DNA of 64,000 nt from Paenibacillus oceani. GTDB lineage: Bacteria; Bacillota; Bacilli; Paenibacillales; NBRC-103111. The stretch covers positions 248,001 to 312,000 of the forward strand of contig NZ_JACXJA010000005.1 of NCBI RefSeq assembly GCF_014705615.1, in the 5' to 3' direction. Every line of letters starts with the position of its first letter. Within the stretch, counting starts at the first letter, position 1. The notes below the pieces were generated by a model, which did no database searches, had not been told where the DNA came from, and worked only from the letters and a program-made list of their open reading frames with translations. This document shows positions 34,977-44,045 of the stretch, in pieces. Made by a program: the position numbers and the translations under genes.

Positions 34977-35279
34977 GAATATCAATCGGTTGGGGAACAA
35001 GCGTTCGTTTCGAAAAATACGCCAAACGAAAACAATTACGGCGACGTTTCACTCCGGGACTTCTTCTCCTGCCAATGAAACAATCGGCTTTTCGCTTGTC
35101 GGTCCGCAGGTTCCGCGGGTAACTTCGACCGCTCCCGGTCAAACATCACCCAACCTATGAACATTCTCGAAACAACTGAAGCTACCGGCGGCTCCCGCCT
35201 TCGCTTCACTCGGCTGTACTCCACTCATCTCGACTAATTCCTAAACTCTACTGTTCTCGACTTGCCTTGTTCATGCTTT
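34977..35279 (-). promoter_or_regulatory. trp operon leader RNA
   Basis: About 300 nt of untranslated leader between the predicted transcription start (near 35279) and the attenuator. In order it holds the NAG-triplet run and a GGCGG-GAG-CCGCC hairpin nested in GAAGC...GCTTC (near 35176-35205). A GACCG...CGGTC hairpin near 35130 and a GC-rich region around CCGCGG follow. No T-box consensus is seen. The intervening structure may bring the triplet region close to the attenuator. Confidence 0.75.
35199..35258 (-). promoter_or_regulatory. Predicted TRAP-binding site (NAG triplet array)
   Basis: On the minus strand twelve NAG triplets start at 5-nt steps (35258, 35253, 35248, 35243, then a 7-nt step to 35236, 35231, 35226, 35221, 35216, 35211, 35206, 35201). 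Eight are GAG or UAG, two CAG and two AAG. TRAP is known to bind about eleven (G/U)AG triplets separated by 2-3 nt. The array begins about 20 nt after the predicted transcription start, and mtrB is in the window. Confidence 0.85.
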
Positions 35280-35285
35280 CCACTT

Positions 35286-35315
35286 ACTATACAACAGATC
35301 CAAGAAGACCGTCAA
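35286..35315 (-). promoter_or_regulatory. Sigma-A promoter of the trp operon
   Basis: TTGACG (35310-35315), 18-nt spacer, TATAGT (35286-35291) on the minus strand, immediately downstream of the aroH stop codon. B. subtilis has its internal trp promoter at the equivalent place in the aro supraoperon. Confidence 0.8.
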
Positions 35316-35336
35316 CCGTTTTCGAAATATAAACAA

Positions 35337-35714
35337 TTAGGACTTGGTCGTCTCGGACAAGTCCGGACGGAGCTTTTTGGCTTCGTTCAAATAAACGTGC
35401 TGGATTTCCCGCTGCGATTTGTCGGTATTCACCGATACCATCAGACGGATGCACTTCGGCAGACCGCCCGGTACGGAAATCTCCAGCGCGCACATCAGCG
35501 GCACGAGCTCCCAGCCCGGCATCTGACGAATCGCCTTGGCCGGAAAGGCCGCATCCAAATCTTGCGTAACCGTTACGAAGACGTGCGCGATATCGTCCGG
35601 CTGAATGTGGTTGTCGGCGACGATTTGACCGAGCAGCTCGATCGTCGCTTTCAGGATTTCCGCTTCCTCGTTGTGTTCCACCGTGATGGCCCCGCGTATT
35701 CCCCTAACGAACAT
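35337..35714 (-). CDS. aroH: Chorismate mutase, AroH type
   Basis: Small trimeric chorismate mutase (125 aa) that turns chorismate into prephenate. It matches the B. subtilis AroH family: MFVRGIRGAITVEHNEEAEI, with the active-site arginine near the N-terminus, and later PLMCALEISVPGGLPKCIRLM. The gene lies 6 nt downstream of aroB and is followed by the trp promoter, so it is the last gene of the aroC-aroB-aroH unit. Confidence 0.95.
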   Translation of the reverse strand: MFVRGIRGAITVEHNEEAEILKATIELLGQIVADNHIQPDDIAHVFVTVTQDLDAAFPAKAIRQMPGWELVPLMCALEISVPGGLPKCIRLMVSVNTDKSQREIQHVYLNEAKKLRPDLSETTKS

Positions 35715-35720
35715 GTCCGC

Positions 35721-36815
35721 TCAAGCCTCCCCTTTCAACCGCTCTACAATTTCTCTGACCCATACGGACGATACGTTCGAATTGATCTCGACCTCGCCGA
35801 TTGCGGTCGGAATAATAAACACCATGGTGCCTTCCTTGAACTTCTTGTCGTGCATCAGTGCGCTCATGATCGCATCGGTGTCCAGATGGGACGGGATGCG
35901 GACAGGCAGCCCGAGCTTGCGCAAAATGCGCTCCGTCTCGACCGCGATCGATCCCGGATTGCCGAGCTTCTCGGACAGCATCGCCGCGCCGACCATGCCG
36001 ATCGCGATCGCTTCCCCGTGCAGCAGCTCGTCGTACCCGGATACCGCTTCGAGTGCATGGCCGATCGTATGACCCAGGTTCAGGATGGCGCGGAGGCCTC
36101 CCTCCCGCTCGTCCTGCGACACGACCGTTGCTTTGACGCCGCAGCCGATGTACAAGGCATGCGCGAGCGCCTCCGAATCGAGGGCAAGCAGCTTGTCGGT
36201 ATTGGCGTCGAACCATTCGACGAACTCCCGGTCCCATATAAATCCTTCCTTGACGAGCTCCGACAGCCCGGCGCGAATCTCCCGCTCCGGCAGCGTCTTC
36301 AGCGTTGCCGTATCGTACAGGACGAATTCCGGCTGATGGAAGGCGCCGATGACGTTTTTGGCCAGCCTGTGGTTAACCGCCACCTTGCCTCCGACACTGC
36401 TGTCGTGCGCGAGGATCGTCGTCGGAATTTGCACGAAGCGGATGCCCCGCATATAACTCGCCGCGACGAAGCCGGCCAGATCGCCGACGACGCCGCCGCC
36501 GATCGCGATCACCGCCGAGCTGCGGTCCAGTCCCGCTTCCAGCGCTACCGTAATCATATCTTCAAGCACAGCCAGCGACTTGGACTTCTCGCCGGGCGCT
36601 ACTACAGCGGTTGCGACGCGGTATCCGCCGGCTTCGAGCGAGTCTTTGACCTGTGCCAAATAAAACTTCGCCACGTTCTCGTCCGTAACGACGAGGATCG
36701 GCGACTTGGTCCCGATTTTGTGGTTGGCGAGAGTAGCGGCAAGACCGCTAATAATACCTTCGCCGATGTAGATCGGGTACGACCGTTCTCCCAGATCAAC
36801 CGTCAGCTGCTTCAT
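35721..36815 (-). CDS. aroB: 3-dehydroquinate synthase
   Basis: NAD- and metal-dependent enzyme of the shikimate pathway. It has the glycine-rich IGGGVVGDLAGFVAASYMRG, TTILAHDSSVGGKVAVNH, and the metal-ligand helix LNLGHTIGHALE. Length 364 aa is normal. It starts one base after the aroC stop codon, so both are cotranscribed. Confidence 0.96.
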   Translation of the reverse strand: MKQLTVDLGERSYPIYIGEGIISGLAATLANHKIGTKSPILVVTDENVAKFYLAQVKDSLEAGGYRVATAVVAPGEKSKSLAVLEDMITVALEAGLDRSSAVIAIGGGVVGDLAGFVAASYMRGIRFVQIPTTILAHDSSVGGKVAVNHRLAKNVIGAFHQPEFVLYDTATLKTLPEREIRAGLSELVKEGFIWDREFVEWFDANTDKLLALDSEALAHALYIGCGVKATVVSQDEREGGLRAILNLGHTIGHALEAVSGYDELLHGEAIAIGMVGAAMLSEKLGNPGSIAVETERILRKLGLPVRIPSHLDTDAIMSALMHDKKFKEGTMVFIIPTAIGEVEINSNVSSVWVREIVERLKGEA

Positions 36816-36816
36816 A

Positions 36817-37980
36817 TTAGTACTGCCTCACTTGCGCGAGGAAATTGTCGTAGTTGGCGCGGATCTCTTCCATCGAATCGCCGCCGAACTTCTCCATAAA
36901 CGCTCTGGCGACTTCCCAGGCGACTACGCTTTCCATAATAACGCCTGCGGCCGGAACCGCGCACGTATCGGAACGTTCCACCTGAGCGGAGAACGGCTGC
37001 TTCGTATCGATATCCACGCTGCCCAAAGGCTTGTACAGCGTAGAGATCGGCTTCATGACGCCGCGGACGACGATCGGCTCGCCGGTCGTCATGCCGCCCT
37101 CGAAACCGCCTGCACGGTTGGAGCCGCGGCGGAATCCTGTCTCTTCATTATACAAAATCTCATCGTGCACCTTCGATCCGCGACGCTCGGACGCTTCGAA
37201 CCCGATGCCGAACTCGACGCCCTTGAACGCTTGAATCGAAACGACGGCTTGCGCGATCCGTCCGTCCAGCTTGCGGTCCCATTGGACGTGGCTGCCCAGA
37301 CCGACCGGAACGCCCTCGACGATAACTTCAACGATACCGCCAAGCGTATCGCCTTCGGCCTTCGCCTGGTCGATCGCGGCGATCATCCGCTCCTCCGCTT
37401 CCTTGTCGACGACGCGAACCGGAGACTCTTCGGTGATCCGGATCAACTCGTCGATCGGCAGCTCCTGGCGGTTGACTTCGATTTCTCCGATCCGAATCAC
37501 TTGTCCGGCTACCTTAATGCCGAACTGCGCCAAAAACTGGCGGGCGATCGCGCCGACAGCGACGCGAACCGTCGTTTCCCGGGCGCTGGAGCGCTCCAAG
37601 ATGTTGCGAAGATCTTTCTGGTTATATTTCAGGCCGCCGTTCAAGTCGGCATGTCCCGGACGCGGGCGGTTGACGCGGCGTTTGCCTTCGCTGCCCTCTT
37701 CGACGTCCTCGATGCTCATGACGGTCGTCCATGCTTTCCAATCGCGGTTCTCGACGACAAGCGCAACCGGCGCTCCGGTCGTTTTGCCGTGCCGGACGCC
37801 TCCTACGATCTGCGCCGTATCTTTCTCGATTTGCATCCGTTTGCCCCGGCCGTGACCTTTCTGGCGGCGTGCGAGCTGCTCGTTGATCGGCTCCCCGGTC
37901 AGCGGCATATTGCTTGGCAGCCCTTCCACGATCGCGGTCAGTTGCGGGCCGTGTGTTTCCCCAGCTGTCAAATATCTCAT
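36817..37980 (-). CDS. aroC: Chorismate synthase
   Basis: FMN-dependent last step to chorismate (called aroF in older B. subtilis nomenclature). Starts [20 protein letters not shown] and contains [19 protein letters not shown] and [19 protein letters not shown], all family hallmarks; 387 aa. It is first in its transcription unit with its own promoter at 38069-38097. It supplies chorismate to the trp enzymes, AroH and MqnA, all encoded nearby. Confidence 0.97.
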   Translation of the reverse strand: MRYLTAGETHGPQLTAIVEGLPSNMPLTGEPINEQLARRQKGHGRGKRMQIEKDTAQIVGGVRHGKTTGAPVALVVENRDWKAWTTVMSIEDVEEGSEGKRRVNRPRPGHADLNGGLKYNQKDLRNILERSSARETTVRVAVGAIARQFLAQFGIKVAGQVIRIGEIEVNRQELPIDELIRITEESPVRVVDKEAEERMIAAIDQAKAEGDTLGGIVEVIVEGVPVGLGSHVQWDRKLDGRIAQAVVSIQAFKGVEFGIGFEASERRGSKVHDEILYNEETGFRRGSNRAGGFEGGMTTGEPIVVRGVMKPISTLYKPLGSVDIDTKQPFSAQVERSDTCAVPAAGVIMESVVAWEVARAFMEKFGGDSMEEIRANYDNFLAQVRQY

Positions 37981-38068
37981 GAACGGTAATCCCCTTTCAT
38001 CCTGATCCCATACATCCGAACGCTATAGCCGTGCTTTAGCGCTTTTATGTACCGAATTTCCTTTGCTA

Positions 38069-38097
38069 ATTATAGTATAGCACCCCCGGTTTGACAA
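38069..38097 (-). promoter_or_regulatory. Sigma-A promoter of aroC-aroB-aroH
   Basis: TTGTCA (38092-38097), a 17-nt spacer and TATAAT (38069-38074) on the minus strand, about 90 nt upstream of aroC. Confidence 0.8.
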
Positions 38098-38267
38098 GGA
38101 AATGAGCGTGGTAAGATGACCCGGCCGGGAATGCGGACAGAAGCGACGGAAGCGACGGAAGAAAAACCGTCCGCTAAAAGTGCCCGACCGCTCTTAATCG
38201 TTTCCTTCCTGCCTATAAGCAGGGCAAGGCTTACCACTTCACTTAGTAAAATTAAATGGTTAACGAC

Positions 38268-38295
38268 AAAAAGCACGCCCCGCGCGGGGCGCACT
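38268..38295 (-). terminator. Terminator after the 53-aa small gene
   Basis: CGCCCCGCGCGGGGCG is a perfect palindrome; on the minus strand it is followed by TGCTTTTTG. It ends the cheR-small gene unit and insulates aroC, which has its own promoter. Confidence 0.75.
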
Positions 38296-38325
38296 TGATC
38301 CGTACGATTCGAAAAGGAACTTCCG

Positions 38326-38487
38326 TCAGCCGTTGACGGGCTGCGGATAGATCCGGGACTTGTCTGCCGGCAGCGGATCGTTCATAATACCCAGAACTTG
38401 CACCGAGTCGATGCCGAGTATTTGCGCGCACTCCTGGATCGTTATGAAGCCGCGCCGATATGCCGTAATGACCTTCCGTTTATCCAT
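38326..38487 (-). CDS. Small conserved-looking protein of 53 aa, unknown
   Basis: A short frame beginning MDKRKVITAYRRGFITIQEC and ending YPQPVNG. It is credible because AGGAGG lies 10 nt before the ATG, it sits 57 nt downstream of cheR on the same strand, and a strong terminator follows it. ITAYRRGFITIQECAQILGI resembles a single helix-turn-helix, so a small DNA-binding or adaptor protein is possible. I do not recognise the family. B. subtilis does not have a gene at this position to my knowledge. Confidence 0.7.
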   Translation of the reverse strand: MDKRKVITAYRRGFITIQECAQILGIDSVQVLGIMNDPLPADKSRIYPQPVNG

Positions 38488-38544
38488 TAGGGGCAAACCT
38501 CCTGATCGAAAGTACAGGTTTAGTATAGGAATATATGGAAGCGG

Positions 38545-39333
38545 TTATACATGGGCCGCTTTTTTCCGGTATATAAACGTATCGGCCGGCTCGAACTCGT
38601 ACTGGCCCGGCGAGAAAATCTGCTCGGTGCTGCCGACGAACAAAAGTCCGCCCGGCTTGAGCGCCCGGCTGAACTTATGGTACAGCATATGTTTCGCTTC
38701 CTCGGTAAAATAAATCATCACATTGCGGCAGACGATCAGATCGAACTGCGTGTCGAACGGATCGTGCAGCAAATTTTGCTTCGAATACCGGATATGCTTC
38801 TTTAACGAATCCGAGACTGAGAACGTCATATCTTTCTGGGTAAAATATTTCTTCACATACGCCGGAGGCACATCGCGAAGCGACCGGTCCGGATAGACGC
38901 CCCGCTTCGCCTTCTCCAGCGCCCCTTCATCAATATCCGTCGCTACGAGCTGCGACGATTCGAGCAGGCCCAGCTCCGACATGATCATCGCCAGCGTAAA
39001 CGGCTCCTCCCCCGTGGAGCAGGCGGCGCTCCAGCATTTCAGCCGGCGGGAACCGCGGGCAAGCTCGGGCAGAAATCGGCTCTCTACGATTTCCCAGCGG
39101 TTCGGATTGCGCCAAAATTCGGATACGTTGATCGTCATCCGGTCGAGAAATTCGTAATACAGCTCCTTATCTTTCGCCATCGCATCGAAAAAGGAGGTAA
39201 ACGACGCAAACCCCTTCTTCGTATACAACGTGGTTAGCCGGCGTTTCATCTGTGCTTCCTTGTACTGGGACAAGTCGATCGCCGAGTAATCTTTCACTTT
39301 TTTAATAAACAACGCGAAGTCTTTGTCTTCCAC
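38545..39333 (-). CDS. cheR: Chemotaxis protein methyltransferase
   Basis: SAM-dependent methylation of glutamates on chemoreceptors. The N-terminal helical domain (DLSQYKEAQMKRRL) is followed by the catalytic domain with WSAACSTGEEPFTLAMIM and FDLIVCRNVMIYF, both CheR signatures. GTG 39333 is the likely start, preceded by GGTGGGGAG, giving 262 aa as for B. subtilis CheR; the longer frame has no ribosome site. It lies at the same place as in the B. subtilis ndk-cheR-aro order. Confidence 0.94.
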   Translation of the reverse strand: MEDKDFALFIKKVKDYSAIDLSQYKEAQMKRRLTTLYTKKGFASFTSFFDAMAKDKELYYEFLDRMTINVSEFWRNPNRWEIVESRFLPELARGSRRLKCWSAACSTGEEPFTLAMIMSELGLLESSQLVATDIDEGALEKAKRGVYPDRSLRDVPPAYVKKYFTQKDMTFSVSDSLKKHIRYSKQNLLHDPFDTQFDLIVCRNVMIYFTEEAKHMLYHKFSRALKPGGLLFVGSTEQIFSPGQYEFEPADTFIYRKKAAHV

Positions 39334-39362
39334 CTGTGTCTCCCCACCTATCCCTATGTACG

Positions 39363-39392
39363 AAAAGCTTCTAAACGAAGCCGTTTCCGCGA
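39363..39392. repeat. Dispersed 30-bp repeat, copy 1
   Basis: Thirty bases here are identical to 60277-60306. The core GCTTC-TAAAC-GAAGC is a short hairpin; on the minus strand it is followed by TTTT. This copy lies between the ndk terminator and cheR. Confidence 0.75.
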
Positions 39393-39400
39393 TGAAACGC

Positions 39401-39444
39401 AAAAATCCCGTATGCTACTATAGTTCCATAGCATACGGGATTTT
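39401..39444 (-). terminator. Terminator after ndk
   Basis: AAAATCCCGTATGCTA and TAGCATACGGGATTTT form a 16-bp stem with A-runs on one side and T-runs on the other. It works in either direction and ends the hepS-to-ndk unit. Confidence 0.88.
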
Positions 39445-39468
39445 CCTGCCAAATGACGTCGAAAAATA

Positions 39469-39912
39469 TCAAATCCATGTTTGTATCGTCTTCGTATAAT
39501 CGAGCAGCTCCTGCGGCTCGAAGAAGATGTTGATCTCGCGGACGGCGTTCTCCGGCGAGTCGGAGCCGTGAATGATGTTGCGGTTCGTATGTACGGCGAA
39601 ATCTCCCCGGATCGTGCCGGTTCCCGCCTCAAGCGTATTCGTCTTGCCCATCATGATCCGGGACAGCGCGATCACTTGATCGCCCTGCCATACCATGGCG
39701 AACACGGGGCCGGACGTGATGAAGTTCATCAAATCGTCATAGTAAGGACGGCCGTGATGCTCCGCGTAATGCGCAGCCGCTTTTTCCTTGGACACCATCA
39801 TCAGCTTGCTGGCGATGAGCGTAAACCCTCTGCGCTCGAAGCGGCCCACAATCTCGCCGATCAGCCCGCGCTGTACGCCGTCCGGTTTAATCATCAGAAA
39901 CGTTCTTTCCAT
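39469..39912 (-). CDS. ndk: Nucleoside diphosphate kinase
   Basis: Transfers gamma-phosphates between nucleotides through a phosphohistidine. [20 protein letters not shown] is the N-terminal signature, and the active histidine is in [15 protein letters not shown] 39912 is used because GGAGG lies 8 nt upstream; the resulting 147 aa fits the family. Located between hepT and cheR as in B. subtilis. Confidence 0.97.
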   Translation of the reverse strand: MERTFLMIKPDGVQRGLIGEIVGRFERRGFTLIASKLMMVSKEKAAAHYAEHHGRPYYDDLMNFITSGPVFAMVWQGDQVIALSRIMMGKTNTLEAGTGTIRGDFAVHTNRNIIHGSDSPENAVREINIFFEPQELLDYTKTIQTWI

Positions 39913-40012
39913 ATCCATTCCCTCCACTCGGCTCCATTGTATCAACCATTGTCGGTTGATTTTCCGCAATCCATACGTTGATATGCCTTGCTCCCTAACC
40001 GGCAGCGGTTCC

Positions 40013-40987
40013 TCAATAAGAACGGTTGCCGATAAAATGGGCGATCTGAACCAGGTCGCGCTTGGCGCGAATATCCGGCAAGCCGGACAATGCCGCTATC
40101 GCCCTGTCAATATAATTCGAAGATAGCCTGTCGGCTTCCCCGATGTATGTACCGCTGCGGATGATGCGCAAAAAGGGCGTAACATCCGTCTGACCGTCGA
40201 CAAGACGGATCCGTTCGATCTCGGCCAGCAGCTCGCTTCGGATCGCCGGGTCGCGCAGCGCGCATAATACCGGAAGCGTGATGTTGCCTTGCCGGATATC
40301 GCTTCCCGGGGGCTTGCCGAGCTCCTTCTCCGTACCTGTCAGGTCGAGGATGTCGTCGCGGATCTGAAAGGCCATCCCCGCATTGTAACCGAACGCATAC
40401 ATGCTGTCGCAAACGTCGTCCGAAGCTTCCGAAGCGACCGCGCCGAGCTGGCAACTGATCGCAATCAGGAGCGCCGTCTTGCGCTTGATGCGGAGCAAAT
40501 AATTGCGCAGCGTCTGGTCAGTCCGGAAAAAGTAGCGGATCTGCTCCATCTCCCCGATGCTCAGCTCCACAAGCGCCTTCGACAAGATCCGGTGGATGCG
40601 GGGATCGGACAGCTGCGTTGCGACCGTAAGCGCCTTGGCGAAAATGTAATCGCCGGTGTACATCGCAACCCGGTTGTCCCACTTGGACTTTACCGTCAAC
40701 TGGCCGCGCCTCGTATTCGCATCGTCGATCACATCGTCATGCACAAGCGAGGCCATATGGATCAGCTCCAGCGGCACCGCGATATGCTTCAGTCTCTGCA
40801 GATCATACTTGCCGAACTGGCCGGCAAGCAGGACGAAAACCGGACGAATCCGTTTCCCTCCCGCTTTCAGCAGATGCAGCGACGTTTCCTTAAGCATCGC
40901 ATGTTCCGAATAAACGCTGCTTTCCAGCTCACGCTCGACGTAAGCGATATCTTTTTTCATTCTGGCGTAAATATCCAATAGTTTCAT
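40013..40987 (-). CDS. hepT: Heptaprenyl diphosphate synthase component II
   Basis: Catalytic subunit of the heterodimeric long-chain prenyl diphosphate synthase that makes the menaquinone side chain. The first aspartate-rich motif is [15 protein letters not shown] and the second is FQIRDDILD. The protein is 324 aa from ATG 40987; an adjacent TTG in frame is less likely. It is the partner of HepS encoded five genes upstream in the same unit. Confidence 0.94.
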   Translation of the reverse strand: MKLLDIYARMKKDIAYVERELESSVYSEHAMLKETSLHLLKAGGKRIRPVFVLLAGQFGKYDLQRLKHIAVPLELIHMASLVHDDVIDDANTRRGQLTVKSKWDNRVAMYTGDYIFAKALTVATQLSDPRIHRILSKALVELSIGEMEQIRYFFRTDQTLRNYLLRIKRKTALLIAISCQLGAVASEASDDVCDSMYAFGYNAGMAFQIRDDILDLTGTEKELGKPPGSDIRQGNITLPVLCALRDPAIRSELLAEIERIRLVDGQTDVTPFLRIIRSGTYIGEADRLSSNYIDRAIAALSGLPDIRAKRDLVQIAHFIGNRSY

Positions 40988-40991
40988 CAAG

Positions 40992-41843
40992 TCACCTAGT
41001 TACAGAATTATCAGTCCAGATACGGAGCGGCGCATCCTCGGATAGCAGCCCCTGTTCTGCGGCATACCGGAAATACAAGCTCAGCCCCCGCCGCTGATCC
41101 GGGCCGAAATCGTGGCTTAGATTGCGGAAATAGCCGCGCCAGTATTCGAGCGTCCCGCCGATCTCGGCCTGCGCCTTCCTCACAATCGGTTCGGGATCTT
41201 GGAGTCCTGCCACTTTGCTTCTCAGGAAGGATTCGTGCACGTCGGCCACCAGCTCCGGACAAGCTTCGATCGTCTGCTTGCGGACGGCCCATACGGCGAA
41301 CGTCATCCATTCCCCGGTATACCGTTTCCACAGTCCGCCCAGATCGGACACTTCGTACGGATGATCGGACCAGCTCGCCCGGATCGCATCGTCGCCAATC
41401 AGAAGCGCCGCATCCGCATGTTTCATCATTGTATCCAAAGACGGAGCGGCATACACGTAATGGGGCGTGACTCCCACAAAGCGGTGCAGCACAATTTTAA
41501 GCAAATTAACGGTCGTAGCGGACGTTGTGGGCAGCATAACCGTGCAGCCGTCCAGCTCTTCGAGCGGCTTCTTATGAAACAGCAGCAGCGAATTAACGTT
41601 GCCGAGCGCGCTTACCGACAGCTCCGGGTACAACTCGTAGCGCTCATGCGATTCGGCATAGGCAAACGAAGAAATCGCCCCCATATCGACTTCTCCGGCC
41701 AGCATCGCCCGGTTCAGCCCGGTCGGCACCTGCTCGATCCATTCCAGTCTGGAGCCGAACCGCTCGTGCGGGAAATAATGATAAATGGGCCACACGTTCG
41801 TATAGTTGATCTTCCCGATGCGTATCCGTGATTCATGGTGCAT
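40992..41843 (-). CDS. mqnA: Chorismate dehydratase of futalosine-type menaquinone synthesis
   Basis: MqnA removes water from chorismate to give 3-enolpyruvylbenzoate, the first step of the futalosine route. The 283-aa protein begins HESRIRIGKINYTNVWPIYH and has ISSFAYAESHERYELYPELS, as in the MqnA/periplasmic-binding-like fold. ATG 41843 sits 3 nt after the ubiX stop codon region with GGGGAG upstream. Its presence, with UbiA- and UbiX-type genes, indicates the futalosine route and not the MenFD route of B. subtilis. mqnB, mqnC and mqnD are not in the window. Confidence 0.9.
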   Translation of the reverse strand: MHHESRIRIGKINYTNVWPIYHYFPHERFGSRLEWIEQVPTGLNRAMLAGEVDMGAISSFAYAESHERYELYPELSVSALGNVNSLLLFHKKPLEELDGCTVMLPTTSATTVNLLKIVLHRFVGVTPHYVYAAPSLDTMMKHADAALLIGDDAIRASWSDHPYEVSDLGGLWKRYTGEWMTFAVWAVRKQTIEACPELVADVHESFLRSKVAGLQDPEPIVRKAQAEIGGTLEYWRGYFRNLSHDFGPDQRRGLSLYFRYAAEQGLLSEDAPLRIWTDNSVTR

Positions 41844-41845
41844 AG

Positions 41846-42454
41846 TCAAGCATCTCCCCATCGTCGGAACATCTCGTTGTCGATTCCCATACTATCCATC
41901 ACTTTGCCGACCATAAAATCGACCAGCTCGTCCATCGACAACGGCTTATGGTAAAAGGCCGGCATGGCCGGAACGATCCGAACTCCCATACGCGCCAGCT
42001 TCAGCATATTTTCCAGATGAATCGCATGAAGCGGCGTCTCCCTCGGGACGATGACAAGCCTCCGTCCCTCCTTCAGCATGACGTCAGCCGCCCGCTCCAG
42101 CAAATTGCCCGAGGCGCTTTGCGACAGGCCCGACACCGTTCCCATGCTGCACGGGACGATCGCCATGCCGGCGGTACGGAACGATCCGCTAGCGATCGAG
42201 GCGCCGATGTCGGCGATCGGATAATAACGCGGTTTGACCGCGAAACGGCCGAACTTCTCTTCTAGCGTCGCCTGCCGGTGAGATGTGTCCCAGCCGAGCT
42301 CCTCCCGCAGCACCCTCCAACCCGCCTCGGTAATGACGAGATGAACCTGCAGCCCGCGCTCCAGAAGCGCTTCGCACAGCCTGACTCCGTAGACGGCGCC
42401 GCTCGCCCCGGTAATGCCGACCACCCATCCTTCGCGGCTTGCGCTTTCTACCAT
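41846..42454 (-). CDS. ubiX: UbiX-family flavin prenyltransferase
   Basis: Makes prenylated FMN, the cofactor of UbiD-type decarboxylases. The N-terminal motif WVVGITGASGAVYGVRLCEA binds FMN, and VPCSMGTVSGLSQSASGNLLERAADV is the family core. The 202-aa length is usual. In futalosine gene clusters a UbiX/UbiD pair is thought to decarboxylate the naphthoate ring. No ubiD gene is seen here. It overlaps the upstream UbiA gene by 7 nt. Confidence 0.92.
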   Translation of the reverse strand: MVESASREGWVVGITGASGAVYGVRLCEALLERGLQVHLVITEAGWRVLREELGWDTSHRQATLEEKFGRFAVKPRYYPIADIGASIASGSFRTAGMAIVPCSMGTVSGLSQSASGNLLERAADVMLKEGRRLVIVPRETPLHAIHLENMLKLARMGVRIVPAMPAFYHKPLSMDELVDFMVGKVMDSMGIDNEMFRRWGDA

Positions 42455-43323
42455 AAGTAGCGCACCACCACGTCAAGGAATGTGAAACAAAACACAACCA
42501 CGCTCAAAACTCCGTTCATCGTAAAGAACGCCGTATTCAACTTGGACAAGTCGTTAGGCGATACGATGAAATGTTCATAAAACATAATAACGTAAGAGAT
42601 GATCAGTCCGGCGAAATACCACCAGCTTAAATCCGTTATCAGAAAAAGGCTCATCAGTCCGGCAGCGGTGATCAGATGAAACGCTCTTGCGATCATTAAC
42701 GCTCGTCCGATCCCGAACCGGCTCGGGATGGAGTGCAGTCCTTCGTTGCGGTCGTAATCGGCATCCTGGCAAGCATAAATCACATCGAAGCCGGCCGTCC
42801 AGAATGCGACGCTGATATACAGCACCATTGCGGACAAATCGATCGTTCCGGTTACCGCAACCCAACCGCCTAGCGGCGCAAGGGCGATCGTAAGACCGAG
42901 GATGATGTGGCAAAGCCAGGTAAACCGTTTCGTGTACGAATAAATAACGGTCATGAAGACGGCGAGCGGCAGCAGCTTCATCGCCAGAGTGCTCAAGTTG
43001 GCCGTCGCCCAAAACAGCAGGACGAACGAAATGATAATAAAGAGCAATACTTCTCCGACCGACAGCAGCCCGGCCGGAATCGCCCGGTTCGACGTGCGCG
43101 GATTTTTCAGGTCGATCGCCTTGTCGATCAGCCGGTTCAGCCCCATGGCGGCGCTGCGTGCACCGACCATCGCGACGATAATCCAACCGATCTGAGCCCA
43201 CGACGGCAAATGGCCGTATTCCACAACCGAGCCGAGTACGGCGCCCATAAAAGCAAACGGGAGGGCGAATATCGTATGCTCGAACTTGATCATTTCCAGA
43301 AAGACTTTCGTCTTATTCCACAT
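42448..43323 (-). CDS. UbiA-family prenyltransferase (MqnP-like)
   Basis: Integral-membrane prenyltransferase with about eight membrane segments that attaches the polyprenyl chain to the quinone ring. The first aspartate motif region is [21 protein letters not shown] and the second is [18 protein letters not shown], both typical of UbiA proteins. ATG 43323 ([20 protein letters not shown]) follows GGGAGG and gives 291 aa, overlapping menG by 11 nt. Because it travels with mqnA and ubiX I infer an MqnP-type role; no menA-like context is present. Confidence 0.9.
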   Translation of the reverse strand: MWNKTKVFLEMIKFEHTIFALPFAFMGAVLGSVVEYGHLPSWAQIGWIIVAMVGARSAAMGLNRLIDKAIDLKNPRTSNRAIPAGLLSVGEVLLFIIISFVLLFWATANLSTLAMKLLPLAVFMTVIYSYTKRFTWLCHIILGLTIALAPLGGWVAVTGTIDLSAMVLYISVAFWTAGFDVIYACQDADYDRNEGLHSIPSRFGIGRALMIARAFHLITAAGLMSLFLITDLSWWYFAGLIISYVIMFYEHFIVSPNDLSKLNTAFFTMNGVLSVVVFCFTFLDVVVRYLW

Positions 43324-44038
43324 CGGACGTTCCCTCCCGCTTGACGCCGATATGCAAAGCCGCGACTCCGAGGAAAAACGGTTTGACGCGAATGTCGTCC
43401 AGCCCGATCTTCCGGAATATGCCGGCAAGCTGGTTGTAATCCGGAAAATGCACGAGCGATTCCGGCAGCCATTTGTACTGCTCGTACTTTTTGGCTATCA
43501 GCTTGCCGATCAGCGGCATCACTTTCTGGAAGTAAAAATAATAAATCGACTTAAACGGCTGCCAGGTCGGCTTGGACAGCTCGAGCGAGACGACCAGTCC
43601 GCCCGGTTTCACGACACGGCGCATCTCCCGCAGCACTTGTTCCAAATCCGGCACGTTCCGCAGCGCGAAGCCGATCGTGGCATAATCGAACGTATTGTCA
43701 TCGAAGGGCAGCTCCATCGCATTGCCGTGGACGAGCTCAATCTGATCGTCCCGCTTGAGGCTTGCGATTTTGCGTTCGCCGAAATCGAGCATATTCTTGC
43801 TGAAGTCCAGCCCCACGATCCGGCCCGACCCGCTGGCCTCCGCCAGGTCTACCGTCCAGTCGCACGTTCCGCAGCATACGTCGAGCGCGGTCTGCCCGGG
43901 TCTGACGTCCATCTGCTTCATCGTATACTTGCGCCAAGCCTTGTGCCGCCTGAAACTAATCAGATCGTTCATCAGATCGTACTTGGGAGCGATGCTTTCA
44001 AATACGGAATGGACGAACTGCTCTTTGCTAGTCTTCAT
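43313..44038 (-). CDS. menG: Demethylmenaquinone methyltransferase
   Basis: SAM-dependent C-methylation, the last step to menaquinone. The UbiE/MenG signatures are [38 protein letters not shown] and [24 protein letters not shown] at 44044 is also in frame, but ATG 44038 has GAGGTGG directly before it; 241 aa. Gene order hepS-menG-...-hepT matches B. subtilis except for the inserted ubiA-ubiX-mqnA. Confidence 0.94.
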   Translation of the reverse strand: MKTSKEQFVHSVFESIAPKYDLMNDLISFRRHKAWRKYTMKQMDVRPGQTALDVCCGTCDWTVDLAEASGSGRIVGLDFSKNMLDFGERKIASLKRDDQIELVHGNAMELPFDDNTFDYATIGFALRNVPDLEQVLREMRRVVKPGGLVVSLELSKPTWQPFKSIYYFYFQKVMPLIGKLIAKKYEQYKWLPESLVHFPDYNQLAGIFRKIGLDDIRVKPFFLGVAALHIGVKREGTSDVE

Positions 44039-44045
44039 CTCCACC

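Larger units (their letters stand above)
37981..38325. other. Intergenic region upstream of aroC
   Basis: This 345-nt gap contains the aroC promoter and the bidirectional-looking terminator that ends the cheR unit. A short tandem of GAAGCGACG lies near 38142. I see no credible gene; an open frame covering 38070-38294 starts inside the terminator hairpin. Confidence 0.5.

Noticed and set aside
34977-35279. T-box riboswitch in the trp leader
   Set aside because: CCGCGG and GGAACC occur, but there is no AGGGTGGNACCGCG box, no AGTA/GNTG order and the triplet array plus mtrB explain control better.
38070-38294. 74-codon minus-strand frame upstream of aroC
   Set aside because: It starts inside a terminator palindrome and covers the aroC promoter region.
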